A stretch of DNA of 64,000 bases. It comes from Streptomyces sp. LaPpAH-108 (GTDB lineage: Bacteria > Actinomycetota > Actinomycetes > Streptomycetales > Streptomycetaceae). The notes under the pieces are model-generated. The model made no database searches. It was not told where the DNA came from and was given only the letters and a program-made list of their open reading frames with translations. The stretch spans positions 124,001-188,000 of the forward strand of contig NZ_KB891997.1 in assembly GCF_000373625.1 (NCBI RefSeq). Direction: 5' to 3'. Below are positions 33,535 to 42,247 of this stretch, one piece after another (within the stretch, counting starts at the first letter, position 1; each line of letters opens with the position of its first letter). The position numbers were made by a program, and so were the translations under genes.

Positions 33535-35772
33535 TCACCGCTCCCTGACCAGCGCCGCGTAGGCGCCGCCGCGTGCCACCAGCTCCTCGTGGCGGCCACG
33601 TTCGACCACCGTGCCGTGCTGGAGCACCACGATCTCGTCGCTGTCGCGGACCGTGCTCAGCCGGTGCGCGATCACCACACAGGCGCAGCCGCGCCTGCGC
33701 AGGTTGTCCATCACGACCAGCTCCGTCTCCGCGTCGAGCGCGCTGGTCACCTCGTCCAGGACCAGGATGCTCGGGCGGCGCACCAGCGCCCGCGCGATCT
33801 CCAGGCGCTGGCGCTGGCCGCCGGAGAAGTTCCGGCCGTCCTGCTCGACCCGGCTGTGGATGCCGCCGGGCCTGCGCATCACCACGTCGTACAGCGCCGC
33901 GTCCCGCAGCGCCTCCACCACGGCCTCGTCCGGGATCGAGCGGTCCCACAGCGCCACGTTGTCGCGCACCGAGCCCTCGAAGAGGAACACGTCCTGGTCC
34001 ACGAAGGAGACCGAGGAGGCGAGCGCGCCGCGCGGAATGTCCTCCAGACGCGTGTCGTCGATCCGGATCACGCCGTCCCACGGGGAGTACAGCCCGGAAA
34101 TCAGCCGGGACACCGTGGACTTGCCGCTGCCCGAGCCGCCGACCAGCGCCACCTGCTGACCCGGGCCCACCGTCAGGTCGAAGCCGGTGAGCAGCGGCTT
34201 GTCGAGCGGGCTGTAGCCGAAGGTCACGTTCTCCAGTTGGACATGCCCGCGCAGCCTGCGCGTGGACTCGCCCGCGCCGCCGGGACGGTCGTAGAGCGGG
34301 TCGGCCTGGAAGTTCTCCACGTCCTTCAGCCGGGCCACGTCGGCCGCGAAGTCCTGGATGCGGCCCGCCACGCCGTTCAGCCGGGTGAGCGGGGCCGTGA
34401 AGCGGGCCACCAGCGCCTGGAAGGCGACCAGCAGACCCACCGAGATGTGCCCCTCGATCGCACGCACCCCGCCGATCCACAGGATCAGCGCGCTGTTGAG
34501 CGTGGCCAGCGTCGGCGCGACCACCCCGAGCCACGCGCTCGGCACCCCGAGCTTCTGCTGCTCCTCCAGGGTCGCCGCGTGCTGCCCGGCCCACTTGCGG
34601 AAGTAGCCGTCCTCGCCGCCGGTCGCCTTCATCGTCTCGATCAACTGGAGGCCGGTGTACGAGGTGTTGGTCAGCCGCGCCGTGTCCGCGCGGAGCTTCG
34701 CCGTACGGGTCGCGCGCAGCCGTACGACCATGCGCATCGCCACGATGTTCAGCAGGGCCACGCCGATGCCGACGAAGGTGAGCTGCGGGTCGTAGGTGTA
34801 GAGGAGGACCGCGTACAGCACGACCACGATCGCGTCGACGCCCGCCGCCGCGAGGTCGCGGGCCAGGGTCTCGGCGACCTGGTCGTTGGACTGGAGGCGC
34901 TGGACCAGGTCGGCGGGGGAACGCTGGGAGAAGAAGGTGACCGGCAGCCGCAGCAGATGGCGCAGGAAGCGGGCGCTGGAGAGGGTGGAGGAGATGATCC
35001 GGCCGTGCAGCAGATTGGTCTGCTGGAGCCAGGTCAGCACCAGGGTCAGCGCGACACAGGTGCCCATGGAGGCGAACAGCACGCCGAGCAGCGAGGTCTG
35101 GCCGCCGATGAGGAACATGTCGATGTAGGTGCGGCTCAGCGCGGGCAGCGCCGCGCCGACCGCGACCAGCAGCAGGCTCGCGAGGACCGCGGCGGGCAGG
35201 GTGCCCGCGGTGCCGCGCAGCCGGGCGGGCATCGCGCCGAGGATGCCCGGCTTGCGCCCGCCCTTGGCGAAGTCCTCGCCGGGCTCCAGGACGAGCACCA
35301 CACCGGTGAAGCTGCCGTCGAACTCCTCCATGGGCACGAACCGGCGGCCCTTGGCGGGGTCGTTGATGTAGACCCCGCGCCGACCGAAGCGGCGGCCCAT
35401 GCCGTCGTAGACGACGTAGTGGTTGAACTCCCAGAACAGCACGGCCGGGGCGCGCACCTCGGCGAGGGCGGCCAGGTCCATCTGCATGCCCTTGGCGGTC
35501 AGGCCGTAACTGCGGGCCGCCTTCAGGAGGTTGCTCGCGCGCGAGCCGTCGCGGGAGACACCGCACGCGATGCGCAGCTCCTCAAGGGGGACATGGCGGC
35601 CGTAGTGGCCGAGCACCATCGCCAGGGAGGCGGCGCCGCACTCGACGGCCTCCATCTGGAGCACGGTGGGCGTACGGACCGTGCCGCCACGGCCCTTGGG
35701 GACCGGGCGCCGGGGCGGTGCGGCGCGTCTGCGGCTACGGGTGTCGGGGTCCTGCCCCGTCTGCACGGTCAC
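33535..35772 (-). CDS. NHLM-type peptidase-containing ABC transporter (PCAT)
   Basis: A 745-residue transporter that both cleaves and exports double-glycine peptides. The N-terminal C39 peptidase domain has oxyanion Gln39, catalytic Cys45 (EAVECGAAS), His118 (FNHYVVY) and Asp138 (YINDP). Six membrane helices follow (about 190-470), then an ATPase with Walker A GGSGSGKST, signature FSGGQRQRLEIA and Walker B ILVLDEVTSALD. The GTG at 35770-35772 overlaps the stop of the adaptor gene (GTGA). It should process the precursor encoded at 36708-36923 after its SGG site. Confidence 0.93.
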   Translation of the reverse strand: MTVQTGQDPDTRSRRRAAPPRRPVPKGRGGTVRTPTVLQMEAVECGAASLAMVLGHYGRHVPLEELRIACGVSRDGSRASNLLKAARSYGLTAKGMQMDLAALAEVRAPAVLFWEFNHYVVYDGMGRRFGRRGVYINDPAKGRRFVPMEEFDGSFTGVVLVLEPGEDFAKGGRKPGILGAMPARLRGTAGTLPAAVLASLLLVAVGAALPALSRTYIDMFLIGGQTSLLGVLFASMGTCVALTLVLTWLQQTNLLHGRIISSTLSSARFLRHLLRLPVTFFSQRSPADLVQRLQSNDQVAETLARDLAAAGVDAIVVVLYAVLLYTYDPQLTFVGIGVALLNIVAMRMVVRLRATRTAKLRADTARLTNTSYTGLQLIETMKATGGEDGYFRKWAGQHAATLEEQQKLGVPSAWLGVVAPTLATLNSALILWIGGVRAIEGHISVGLLVAFQALVARFTAPLTRLNGVAGRIQDFAADVARLKDVENFQADPLYDRPGGAGESTRRLRGHVQLENVTFGYSPLDKPLLTGFDLTVGPGQQVALVGGSGSGKSTVSRLISGLYSPWDGVIRIDDTRLEDIPRGALASSVSFVDQDVFLFEGSVRDNVALWDRSIPDEAVVEALRDAALYDVVMRRPGGIHSRVEQDGRNFSGGQRQRLEIARALVRRPSILVLDEVTSALDAETELVVMDNLRRRGCACVVIAHRLSTVRDSDEIVVLQHGTVVERGRHEELVARGGAYAALVRER

Positions 35773-36575
35773 GGGAGCAGCCAATCGAGGGGACGCTGGT
35801 CGGCCAGGTGGACCGAACCGGTGGCCAGGGTCATGGAGTCGAGCCGGAAGGGCGGCCCGTCGGCGGAGGACCAGCGGTAACCGCTCTTCGCCGAGGCCGA
35901 CTTCTCCAGCTTCACGGTCACGGCGACCGGGCGGCTCTTGCGGGTGAACTGCCGGCCGAGCTGGGTGTCGCCGAGGAACGCGGCGATCGACTGGGCCGAC
36001 TGGGCGGTGCGGTCCACCGACTTCACCCGGCCGCGCAGCACGCCGTAGCGGTCGGCGGGCACGGAGGAGACGGTCAGGTCGACCGCCGCGTGCGCCGGGA
36101 TCGAGGCGGCGTTCTCGGCGGGCACGTACACCGTCGCGTACAGCGGATCGTCCGCGTGTGCGACCTTCTCCACGGCGGCCACGTCGGCGCCGGTCTGGAT
36201 GATCTGCCCGATCGTCGCGGCGAGCGCGGTGATCCGTCCGGCCGCGACCGTGCGGATGAGCGAATCGCCCTGCGCCGTACGGACCTTGAGGACGGGGGCG
36301 TTCGCGGGGAGCCGGGCGCCCTGCTTCGCGAGCACGGCGGTCACCTGACCGGCGACGGGGCTCTGGAGGAGATAACTGCCCTGCGCGTGCGTGAGGATGG
36401 CGGGCGCGGCGACCGTGGAGGTGACCGAACCGGTCACCGCCCACACGGAGGCGGCGGCCATCACGACGACGGTCACACCCAGCGCGAGCCAGCCCTGCGG
36501 GCGCGCGAGCCGCACCGGGAGGTCGAGTTCCTCCGGCGACTGGAGCTTGGCGAGGGCCTGTTGGCGGAACTGCAC
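35769..36575 (-). CDS. HlyD-like adaptor of the bacteriocin export system
   Basis: A 268-residue membrane-fusion-type protein. One N-terminal membrane helix (WLALGVTVVVMAAASVWAV, about 29-48) is followed by a lipoyl/biotinyl-like beta region (GSYLLQSPVAGQVTAVLAKQ) and a beta-barrel segment (DPLYATVYVPAENAASIP). This matches NHLM-system secretion proteins, which bridge the transporter to the cell exterior. The GTG at 36573-36575 is preceded by GAGGGAAGTTCC, almost identical to the site before the precursor gene. It overlaps the PCAT gene by 4 bp. Confidence 0.88.
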   Translation of the reverse strand: MQFRQQALAKLQSPEELDLPVRLARPQGWLALGVTVVVMAAASVWAVTGSVTSTVAAPAILTHAQGSYLLQSPVAGQVTAVLAKQGARLPANAPVLKVRTAQGDSLIRTVAAGRITALAATIGQIIQTGADVAAVEKVAHADDPLYATVYVPAENAASIPAHAAVDLTVSSVPADRYGVLRGRVKSVDRTAQSAQSIAAFLGDTQLGRQFTRKSRPVAVTVKLEKSASAKSGYRWSSADGPPFRLDSMTLATGSVHLADQRPLDWLLP

Positions 36576-36657
36576 GGAACTTCCCTCACCCGAGGAGAGA
36601 CGACGGCACGGAAACAGCGGCGGAGTCCGGTCCGGAAACCGCCGCGGAACGCCCGAG

Positions 36658-36688
36658 AGTCCCGGAGCCGGCGGACGGCTCCGGGACT
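36658..36688 (-). terminator. Hairpin between bacteriocin precursor and transporter genes
   Basis: A 13-bp perfect inverted repeat (AGTCCCGGAGCCG at 36658-36670 with CGGCTCCGGGACT at 36676-36688, 5-nt loop) begins 19 bp after the precursor stop on the minus strand. A weaker 7-bp hairpin (36617-36623 with 36639-36645) follows. Together they could act as a leaky terminator or mRNA stabiliser giving more precursor than transporter mRNA. Confidence 0.55.
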
Positions 36689-36707
36689 TCGGTGAAACCA
36701 GGTGCGA

Positions 36708-36923
36708 TCAGAGACCGGCGACCAGGTTGGTGACCGGCTGGGTGTTCAGGCCGGTGACGCCCTCGACGGTGCCGATGGCGGTGTCCACCAGGCCGGAAAC
36801 CGGGGCGATGCCGTTGACGGCACCGGTCACGGTGTTGAGGGCGTTCACGGACAGACCGCCGGAGACGTTGTCCAGCTCGGCGTCCGAGATCTCGACGGTC
36901 TCAACCTGGGGGGTGGAGTTCAT
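36708..36923 (-). CDS. Double-glycine leader bacteriocin precursor (NHLM cassette)
   Basis: A 71-residue peptide. Residues 1-23 form a leader with the classic double-glycine pattern (VEISDAELDNVSGG), and cleavage after SGG would release a 48-residue core starting LSVNALNTVTGAVNG. The core has no cysteine and is rich in Val, Gly, Thr, Leu and Asn, with two GxxxG motifs (GAVNG, GTVEG) like those that pair helices in unmodified class II bacteriocins. The ATG at 36921-36923 has GGGAAG at good spacing; an ATG six codons earlier lacks one. It is the first gene of the operon with adaptor, PCAT and ABC genes. Activity is unproven. Confidence 0.82.
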   Translation of the reverse strand: MNSTPQVETVEISDAELDNVSGGLSVNALNTVTGAVNGIAPVSGLVDTAIGTVEGVTGLNTQPVTNLVAGL

Positions 36924-37590
36924 GGTGGAACTTCCCTTCATATGGATATCTCACAAGGGGGAGAGCGGCCCCCTCTGGGGGACAGATGGACCGCCGTACC
37001 GCGAAAGCGCCCGGGGGCCGCCGTCTCCGGCAGCCCCTGAGCGGTCCCCGCGGTGCGATGGATCAAAGCACGCACGCCGCGCCCGCTTCCACCCGAACAA
37101 GCCCCTCACCAGGCGTTTCTGTCGGTAATGGGGGGTGATGGTGACGGCGTGCGCACGACGTCGTGGCCACTCCTTCACATGCCGGGCGCGCGCCGCGCAC
37201 CGACTCGTGCGTTCCTCCGGCGGCGAATCCGGCACTCCTCTCCAAAGGCGCGCCGCGGGGGCGCGCGGATGTGCAGATCCGGCCGTGCCGGTGACCCGCT
37301 TGGGCAGTCGGTGTGCAGATTCCCTGAAGCAACGATTCCGGTACACCTCGTGGACGGACCGTCACCTGACGGGCCCCCAGCGTGACGATCCGGACCCGCC
37401 GCCCTCGCGGTACGGCCCCGCGAGCCGGGCAGACCCCGCTGTCGCGGTGGCCGATTCGCTTTGCCCTGAAGGAAGTTGGTGAACGGAGTTGAACGCTCCG
37501 CGCACCCCGCCCGTACCTGTAGCCGTCCGGGCGCCCCCGATCCACTGCCCCTAGCGGCAGACCCCCGTCCCCCACTGGAGGTCGAGAAGG
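36924..37590. other. Divergent intergenic region (bacteriocin / protease)
   Basis: A 667-bp gap between the divergent bacteriocin precursor and protease genes. No open frame shows convincing codon bias or a recognisable protein. A candidate promoter for the protease is TTGAAC (37489-37494) with GTACCT (37513-37518) at 18 bp spacing, giving a leader of about 70 nt; this is weak evidence. No clear promoter was seen for the precursor. Confidence 0.35.
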
Positions 37591-38964
37591 TTGAGTCACA
37601 AGCGAATGCCCAAGCGCAAGGCCGCGATAGCGGTGGGCGGTGTCGCGGCGCTCGGAGCCGCGGCCCTCCTGCTGCCCAACGCCATGGCGTCGCAGGACAA
37701 GGACGCGACCGCCGCCGCAGGCACCGCCAAGACGCTGAAGTCCACCGACGCCTCCACGCTCAGCGCCCAGATCCAGAAGCAGCTCGGGGCCGCGTTCGCC
37801 GGTTCCTACTACGAGAACGGCAAGCAGCAGCTCGTCGTCAACGTGGCCCGGGGCGACCAGAACGCCATGGCGCGCGCCCAGCAGGCCGGTGCCACCGTCC
37901 GCGAGGTCGACAACAGCACCACCGAACTCAAGGCCGCCGCACAGACGTTGAAGACCAAGGCGACCATCCCCGGCACCGCCTGGGCCGTGGACCCGCGCAC
38001 CAACAAGGTCGTCGTCAGCGCCGACAGCACGGTCACCGGCGCCCAGTGGGACCGCCTGGAGTCCACCGTGGACGGCCTCGGCGCGAACATGGCCACCCTC
38101 AGAAAGTCCTCCGGCACCTTCAAGACCTTCGTCTCGGGCGGCGACGCCATCTTCTCCCAGGTCGAGGGCGGCAATGTGCGCTGCTCCCTCGGCTTCAACG
38201 TCACCGCCTCCGACGGCAGCCCCGCCTTCCTGACGGCCGGTCACTGCGGAGTCGCCGCCAAGGAGTGGTCCGACTCGCAGACCGGTCAGCCGATCGCCAC
38301 GGTGGACCAGGCGACCTTCCCCGGCGAAGGCGACTTCTCCCTCGTGAAGTACGACGACCCGGCGACCGAGGCCCCGAGCGAGGTCAACGCGGGCAACGGC
38401 CAGACCGTGCCGATCAGCCAGGCCGTGGACGCCACCGTCGGCTCCACCGTGTTCCGCATGGGCTCCACCACCGGGCTGCACAACGGCCAGGTGACCGGTC
38501 TGGACGCCACCGTCAACTTCCAGAGCGAGACCGACCCCAACGGCGTGGACACCGTCACCGGTCTCATCCAGACCAACGTCTGCGCCGAGCCCGGCGACTC
38601 CGGCGGCTCCCTGTTCACCCAGGACGGCGGCGCGGTCGGGCTGACCTCCGGCGGCAGCGGCGACTGCACCAGCGGCGGCGAGACCTTCTTCCAGCCGGTC
38701 ACCACCGCCCTCGCGGCCACCGGCGCCACCCTCGGCGACGGCGGCCAGGCGGGCGCGGGCGACCAGGCCGGTGCGGGCGACCAGGCGGGCGCCGGTGACC
38801 AGGCGGGCGGCGACGAGGTCGGCGGCTCGGCCGACCCGTCCGCCGGGGCCGGTGACCAGGCCGCCGGTGACGGTACCGGTGACCAGGCAGCGGACGACCA
38901 GGGTGCCGCCCAGGACGGCACCGCCCAGCACCACAAGTCGCGCCACCACCGCAGCGGCAACTGA
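37591..38964 (+). CDS. Secreted S1E (streptogrisin/alpha-lytic type) serine protease
   Basis: A 457-residue preproprotease. After the signal peptide (about 1-33) comes a propeptide of about 150 residues ending near LRKSSGTFKTFVSGGDAIF, then the catalytic domain with His in LTAGHCG, Asp in EGDFSLVKYD and Ser in AEPGDSGGSLF. Disulfide cysteines RCSLGFN, NVCAEPG and GDCTSGG are in place. The C-terminus is a low-complexity Gly/Ala/Gln/Asp tail with three 6-residue repeats. The TTG start at 37591 follows GGAGGTCGAGAAGG; an ATG five codons later lacks spacing. Substrate preference is not evident. Confidence 0.92.
   Translation: MSHKRMPKRKAAIAVGGVAALGAAALLLPNAMASQDKDATAAAGTAKTLKSTDASTLSAQIQKQLGAAFAGSYYENGKQQLVVNVARGDQNAMARAQQAGATVREVDNSTTELKAAAQTLKTKATIPGTAWAVDPRTNKVVVSADSTVTGAQWDRLESTVDGLGANMATLRKSSGTFKTFVSGGDAIFSQVEGGNVRCSLGFNVTASDGSPAFLTAGHCGVAAKEWSDSQTGQPIATVDQATFPGEGDFSLVKYDDPATEAPSEVNAGNGQTVPISQAVDATVGSTVFRMGSTTGLHNGQVTGLDATVNFQSETDPNGVDTVTGLIQTNVCAEPGDSGGSLFTQDGGAVGLTSGGSGDCTSGGETFFQPVTTALAATGATLGDGGQAGAGDQAGAGDQAGAGDQAGGDEVGGSADPSAGAGDQAAGDGTGDQAADDQGAAQDGTAQHHKSRHHRSGN
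38746..38799 (+). repeat. 18-bp tandem repeat in protease tail (QAGAGD x3)
   Basis: Three consecutive 18-bp units (38746-38763, 38764-38781, 38782-38799) encode QAGAGD and are followed by a partial fourth. The units differ only at synonymous positions, showing selection for the peptide or recent duplication. The tract forms a flexible linker after the catalytic domain. Confidence 0.8.
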
Positions 38965-38978
38965 GCCGCCGCACCCCT

Positions 38979-39001
38979 CCGGCACCCCGCGCGGGTGCCG
39001 G
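38979..39001 (+). terminator. Hairpin after the protease gene
   Basis: A 9-bp perfect inverted repeat (CCGGCACCC 38979-38987 with GGGTGCCGG 38993-39001, CGCGC loop) begins 15 bp after the protease stop. It is probably the first element of a two-hairpin termination region. Confidence 0.5.
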
Positions 39002-39052
39002 GACCTGACGCCCCGGCCGGCCGTTTACACGCGGTTCCGGTCGGCCGGGGAC

Positions 39053-39082
39053 GGTCCGGCCCTCCGGCGGGAGGGCCGGACC
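39053..39082 (+). terminator. Intrinsic-type terminator between convergent genes
   Basis: A perfect 13-bp inverted repeat (GGTCCGGCCCTCC 39053-39065 with GGAGGGCCGGACC 39070-39082) with a GGCG loop is followed by ACCCTTTTT. It lies between the protease and phosphatase genes and has the best terminator shape in this part of the window, mainly for the plus strand. Confidence 0.8.
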
Positions 39083-39137
39083 ACCCTTTTTCGGCCCCAG
39101 CCGCCGTACGGCCCCTGCGGCCCGGGTGCCCTCCCCC

Positions 39138-41261
39138 TCACCCGCCCCCGCTCGCCCGCAGCAGCAGCACCGCCACGTCGTCCACCCGCTCGCGCCCCGA
39201 CGCCCCGTGCCGGATCAGCTCGTCGGCGACGCGTTCCAGCGGCCCGGCGCCCGCCTCGGCGAACACCGCGCCCAGCTCGACCAGCGCGTCCTCGATGTCC
39301 ACACCCGGCGACTCCACCAGCCCGTCGGTGTAGAGGGCGAGCACCGAACCCGGGGTCAGGGACACCTCGGTCGTCGGATACACCGCCCCCGCGTCGATCC
39401 CGAGCAGCGGGCCCCCGGCCAGGTCCAGCACCCGGACCCGGCCGTCCGGGCGGCGCAGCAGCGGCGGTGGATGTCCGGCCCGCGCCATCACGGCCCGTCC
39501 GCGCGCGGGGTCCAGCCGGAGATACAGACAGCTGGCGAACAGATCGGCACCGAGATCGAGCAGCAGCCGGTTGATGCTGTCCATGACCTCCTCCGGCGCC
39601 TGCCCCACCGCCGTGTACGCCCGTACCCCGGTGCGGATCTGGCCCATTAGCGCCGCCGCCGTCACGTTGTGCCCCTGCACGTCGCCGATCACCGCCGCCG
39701 CGAGCGGCCGGGTCGGCACCAGGTCGTAGAAGTCGCCGCCGATCTCCATGCCCCGGGTCGCGGGCAGATAGCGTGCCGCCGCCTCGATGCCCGGCGGCGG
39801 GGCCAGGCTGTGCGGCAGCAGCGCCGACTGGAGTCCGTGCGCGAGCCGGTGCTTGGCGTCGTACAGCAGGGCCCGCTCCAGGGCCTGCGCGATGAGCCCG
39901 CCGAGGCTGGTCAGCACCGCGCGCTCCTCGGCCCGGAAGACATGCGGCTCCCCGTACGCCAGCACACAGGTGCCCACCGGGCGTCCCGAGGCGACCAGCG
40001 GCAGATACGCCCAGGCCGCGAAGCCGTCCCGGGCCTCGTGACCCGAGGGATAGAGCCGTTCCAGATGCGCCCCCGACTCGAAGAACGCGGGCACCCCGCT
40101 GTCCAGGACCTGGGTGCCGGGGGTCCGCGCGCTCAGCGGCAGGCCGTCGTAGTACTCGACCGCCCGCGCGTCGGGGTAGCCGTGGTGGCCCAGCACACGC
40201 AGCCGTCCCTCCTGCGAGCCGAGCAGTACCAGCGCCCGGCTGCCGACGGCGGGCCCCAGCTCGTCCGCGACCAGCCGCACCAGATCCCGTACCGCCACCG
40301 CCTCGGTCAACGCGCCGCTCAGGCTGAGGAGTTGGGAGATGGTCACCAGGCGGGGCGGGGGCGCGCCCGACCGCGCCGCCTCGCGCGCCCGTTCCGTGAG
40401 CACCTTGACCCGGGTGATGCGCACGCTCAGCCCGGTCGTGCTCGGATACAGCCGGAAGGACAGCCACGCGTCCGGCGGACGCAGCGCCACGAACGAGGTC
40501 GGGCGCTGGCCGAGCAGCGCGGCCCGGTAGCGGTCCTCGTACCCCGGATCGTTCAGCCACGGCACCGACATCCACGGCAGGGTGCCGAGCAGTTCCCCGG
40601 CGGGGCGGCCGAGGAGTTCGGCGGCGGCCTCGTTCAGGAAGCCGATACGGCCGCGCAGATCCATCGAGACCAGGCCGTAGGGCAGCCGGGACAGCAGCCG
40701 CGCCGCCTCCGCCGGGTCCGGGGCCGCCCCGGCCTCCGGCGCGGGCGCCGCCAGCAGATCGGGCTCGGGTCCGGGCGGGCGGGCCTCGGCGGCGGCCCGC
40801 TCGAGCTGCCCGGAAAGGCGCGCGCAGGCTTCCGTCAGCCGCGCCTGCTCCTCGCCGGACCGCTCCGCCGCGCGCGTGCCCGGCCAGGTCACGAACACCA
40901 CGCCGTGCACCCGCTCCGCCGTCGCGAGCGGCACCGCCGCGAGCGCGAAGGGGTACGGCAGCACCACCGCGATCCTCGGGAAGCGCCGGGCCATCTCCTC
41001 CGCGCCGCTCACCCATACCAGGCGCCGCTCCCGGACCGCCTGGGCCACCGGGATCTGCGCGCTCAGCCCGACCCGCTCCCAGGGCGCGGCGAACGCGCGC
41101 GGCAGCCCCGCCATCACCGCCATCTCCAGGACCGGCGCGTCGGACCGCAGCAGATAGACCGCGCCGGAGTGCGCCTCGACCTCCTCCATCATCGAGGCGA
41201 GCGCGACCGACAGCAGCGGTCGTCCGGCCGCCGGGGAGACGGGCCCCGGTGTGTCGGACAC
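39138..41261 (-). CDS. GAF-PAS-GAF-SpoIIE phosphatase
   Basis: A 707-residue PP2C-type phosphatase. The order is an N-terminal GAF-like domain (about 15-160), PAS (about 190-300), GAF (about 315-465) and a SpoIIE phosphatase domain (about 480-705) with GGDFYDLVP, GDVQGHNVTAAALMGQ, ALYTDGLVESPG and DDVAVLLLR. Unlike the proteins at 13.7 and 48.9 kb it has no C-terminal ATPase. It probably dephosphorylates a STAS antagonist in response to a small ligand. The GTG at 41259-41261 follows GAGGAGG. It is divergent from ramR. Confidence 0.9.
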   Translation of the reverse strand: MSDTPGPVSPAAGRPLLSVALASMMEEVEAHSGAVYLLRSDAPVLEMAVMAGLPRAFAAPWERVGLSAQIPVAQAVRERRLVWVSGAEEMARRFPRIAVVLPYPFALAAVPLATAERVHGVVFVTWPGTRAAERSGEEQARLTEACARLSGQLERAAAEARPPGPEPDLLAAPAPEAGAAPDPAEAARLLSRLPYGLVSMDLRGRIGFLNEAAAELLGRPAGELLGTLPWMSVPWLNDPGYEDRYRAALLGQRPTSFVALRPPDAWLSFRLYPSTTGLSVRITRVKVLTERAREAARSGAPPPRLVTISQLLSLSGALTEAVAVRDLVRLVADELGPAVGSRALVLLGSQEGRLRVLGHHGYPDARAVEYYDGLPLSARTPGTQVLDSGVPAFFESGAHLERLYPSGHEARDGFAAWAYLPLVASGRPVGTCVLAYGEPHVFRAEERAVLTSLGGLIAQALERALLYDAKHRLAHGLQSALLPHSLAPPPGIEAAARYLPATRGMEIGGDFYDLVPTRPLAAAVIGDVQGHNVTAAALMGQIRTGVRAYTAVGQAPEEVMDSINRLLLDLGADLFASCLYLRLDPARGRAVMARAGHPPPLLRRPDGRVRVLDLAGGPLLGIDAGAVYPTTEVSLTPGSVLALYTDGLVESPGVDIEDALVELGAVFAEAGAGPLERVADELIRHGASGRERVDDVAVLLLRASGGG

Positions 41262-41608
41262 CCCGACCACCTCCTCGTACGGTCGCGCGCCCGGCCCGGG
41301 CGGAGCGGGGCGCCCGCCCGGGGACGCCCCGCGCGCGGCGGATGCCGCCACCGGGCGGCGTCCGTGACCTGCGGACCGGCCCGGTCGGCAGTGGGACACC
41401 CGAGTACCCCGCGAGGGCGGGGCCCATGCCCGTGGTTCCGGAGCACGCGATGGCACACGGGCGCCGCGTGTGCGCCCCCGCGCCTCCTGATGGCCGGATC
41501 TCCGCGCACGAGATGGGCCGACACACCCAACAATGGGCACGCGGTCGACTTCCGAGGGTGACAGTACGGCCGCGCAGAGCGACGTAGAGCGAGACCGAGG
41601 GGGCGGGA
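41262..41608. other. Divergent intergenic region (phosphatase / ramR)
   Basis: A 347-bp region holding the promoters of the phosphatase and ramR genes. Its composition is as GC-rich as coding DNA except around 41510-41560. No gene, strong palindrome or convincing -35/-10 pair was found by eye. Confidence 0.35.
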
Positions 41609-42217
41609 GTGATCCGGGTGCTTCTGGTGCACGACGCGTGTCTGGTACGGGCGGTCCTGGCGGAGTGGTTGCGGCGGGAGCCGGGTCTCCACGTGGACGA
41701 CACGCCGTGGCGCGGCGCCTCCGACCAGGTGCGCACACTGTCCCCGGACGTGTGCGCGGCCGACCTCGAGTACGGCGACGGCAACGCGGCGCCCCCACTG
41801 GCCGAGTTGTGTCCCCCGGGCACGGGAGGACGCCCACCGGCCCTCGTGGTCCTCGCCAGTGCCCATCGCCCCGGACTCCTCAAGCGCGCGGCCGAAGCGG
41901 GGGCGCTCGGCTTCGTCGACAAGGCGGGCTCCCCCGACCGCCTGGTGCGCGCGATACGGCACGTCGCCGCGCGGGAACGTTTCATCGACGCCTCCCTGGG
42001 CTTCGGCTTCCTGCGGGCGACACAGATCCCGCTCACCCGCCGCGAGCTGAGCGTGCTGGACCTCGCGGCGGGGGGCGCGTCGATCGCCGAGATCGCCCGC
42101 AGCCTGCATCTGTCCCACGGGACGGTCCGGAACTACATGGCGGCGATCACCCGGAAGACGGGGGCGCGCAACCGGATCGACGCGATCCGGATATCGCGGG
42201 GGGAGGGGTGGCTGTGA
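41609..42217 (+). CDS. ramR: RamR/AmfR-like orphan response regulator of the SapB locus
   Basis: A 202-residue NarL/LuxR-type regulator. The receiver domain (about 1-125) has the phospho-acceptor-position Asp52 (CAADLEYG) and the conserved lysine in GFVDKAG, but the acidic pair at the pocket is His8-Asp9, so phosphorylation may be weak, as is thought for orphan regulators. A LuxR-type helix-turn-helix (LTRRELSVLDLAAGGASIAE; HLSHGTVRNYM) ends the protein. No histidine kinase is adjacent. It converges on ramB with 30 bp between stops, an arrangement like the ram/amf loci, and should activate ramCSAB. The GTG start follows a GGGGGCGGGA tract. Confidence 0.85.
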   Translation: MIRVLLVHDACLVRAVLAEWLRREPGLHVDDTPWRGASDQVRTLSPDVCAADLEYGDGNAAPPLAELCPPGTGGRPPALVVLASAHRPGLLKRAAEAGALGFVDKAGSPDRLVRAIRHVAARERFIDASLGFGFLRATQIPLTRRELSVLDLAAGGASIAEIARSLHLSHGTVRNYMAAITRKTGARNRIDAIRISRGEGWL

Positions 42218-42247
42218 CGGGGGCTGTGACGCCGTTCCCGGGGCCGC

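Noticed and set aside
36951..37346. A 131-residue open frame in the divergent region before the bacteriocin precursor.
   Set aside because: Arg-rich with no codon bias or recognisable domain; typical of chance frames in high-GC DNA.
38746..38799. Repeat tract as a CRISPR-like array.
   Set aside because: The units are contiguous, in frame and encode QAGAGD inside the protease; there are no spacers.
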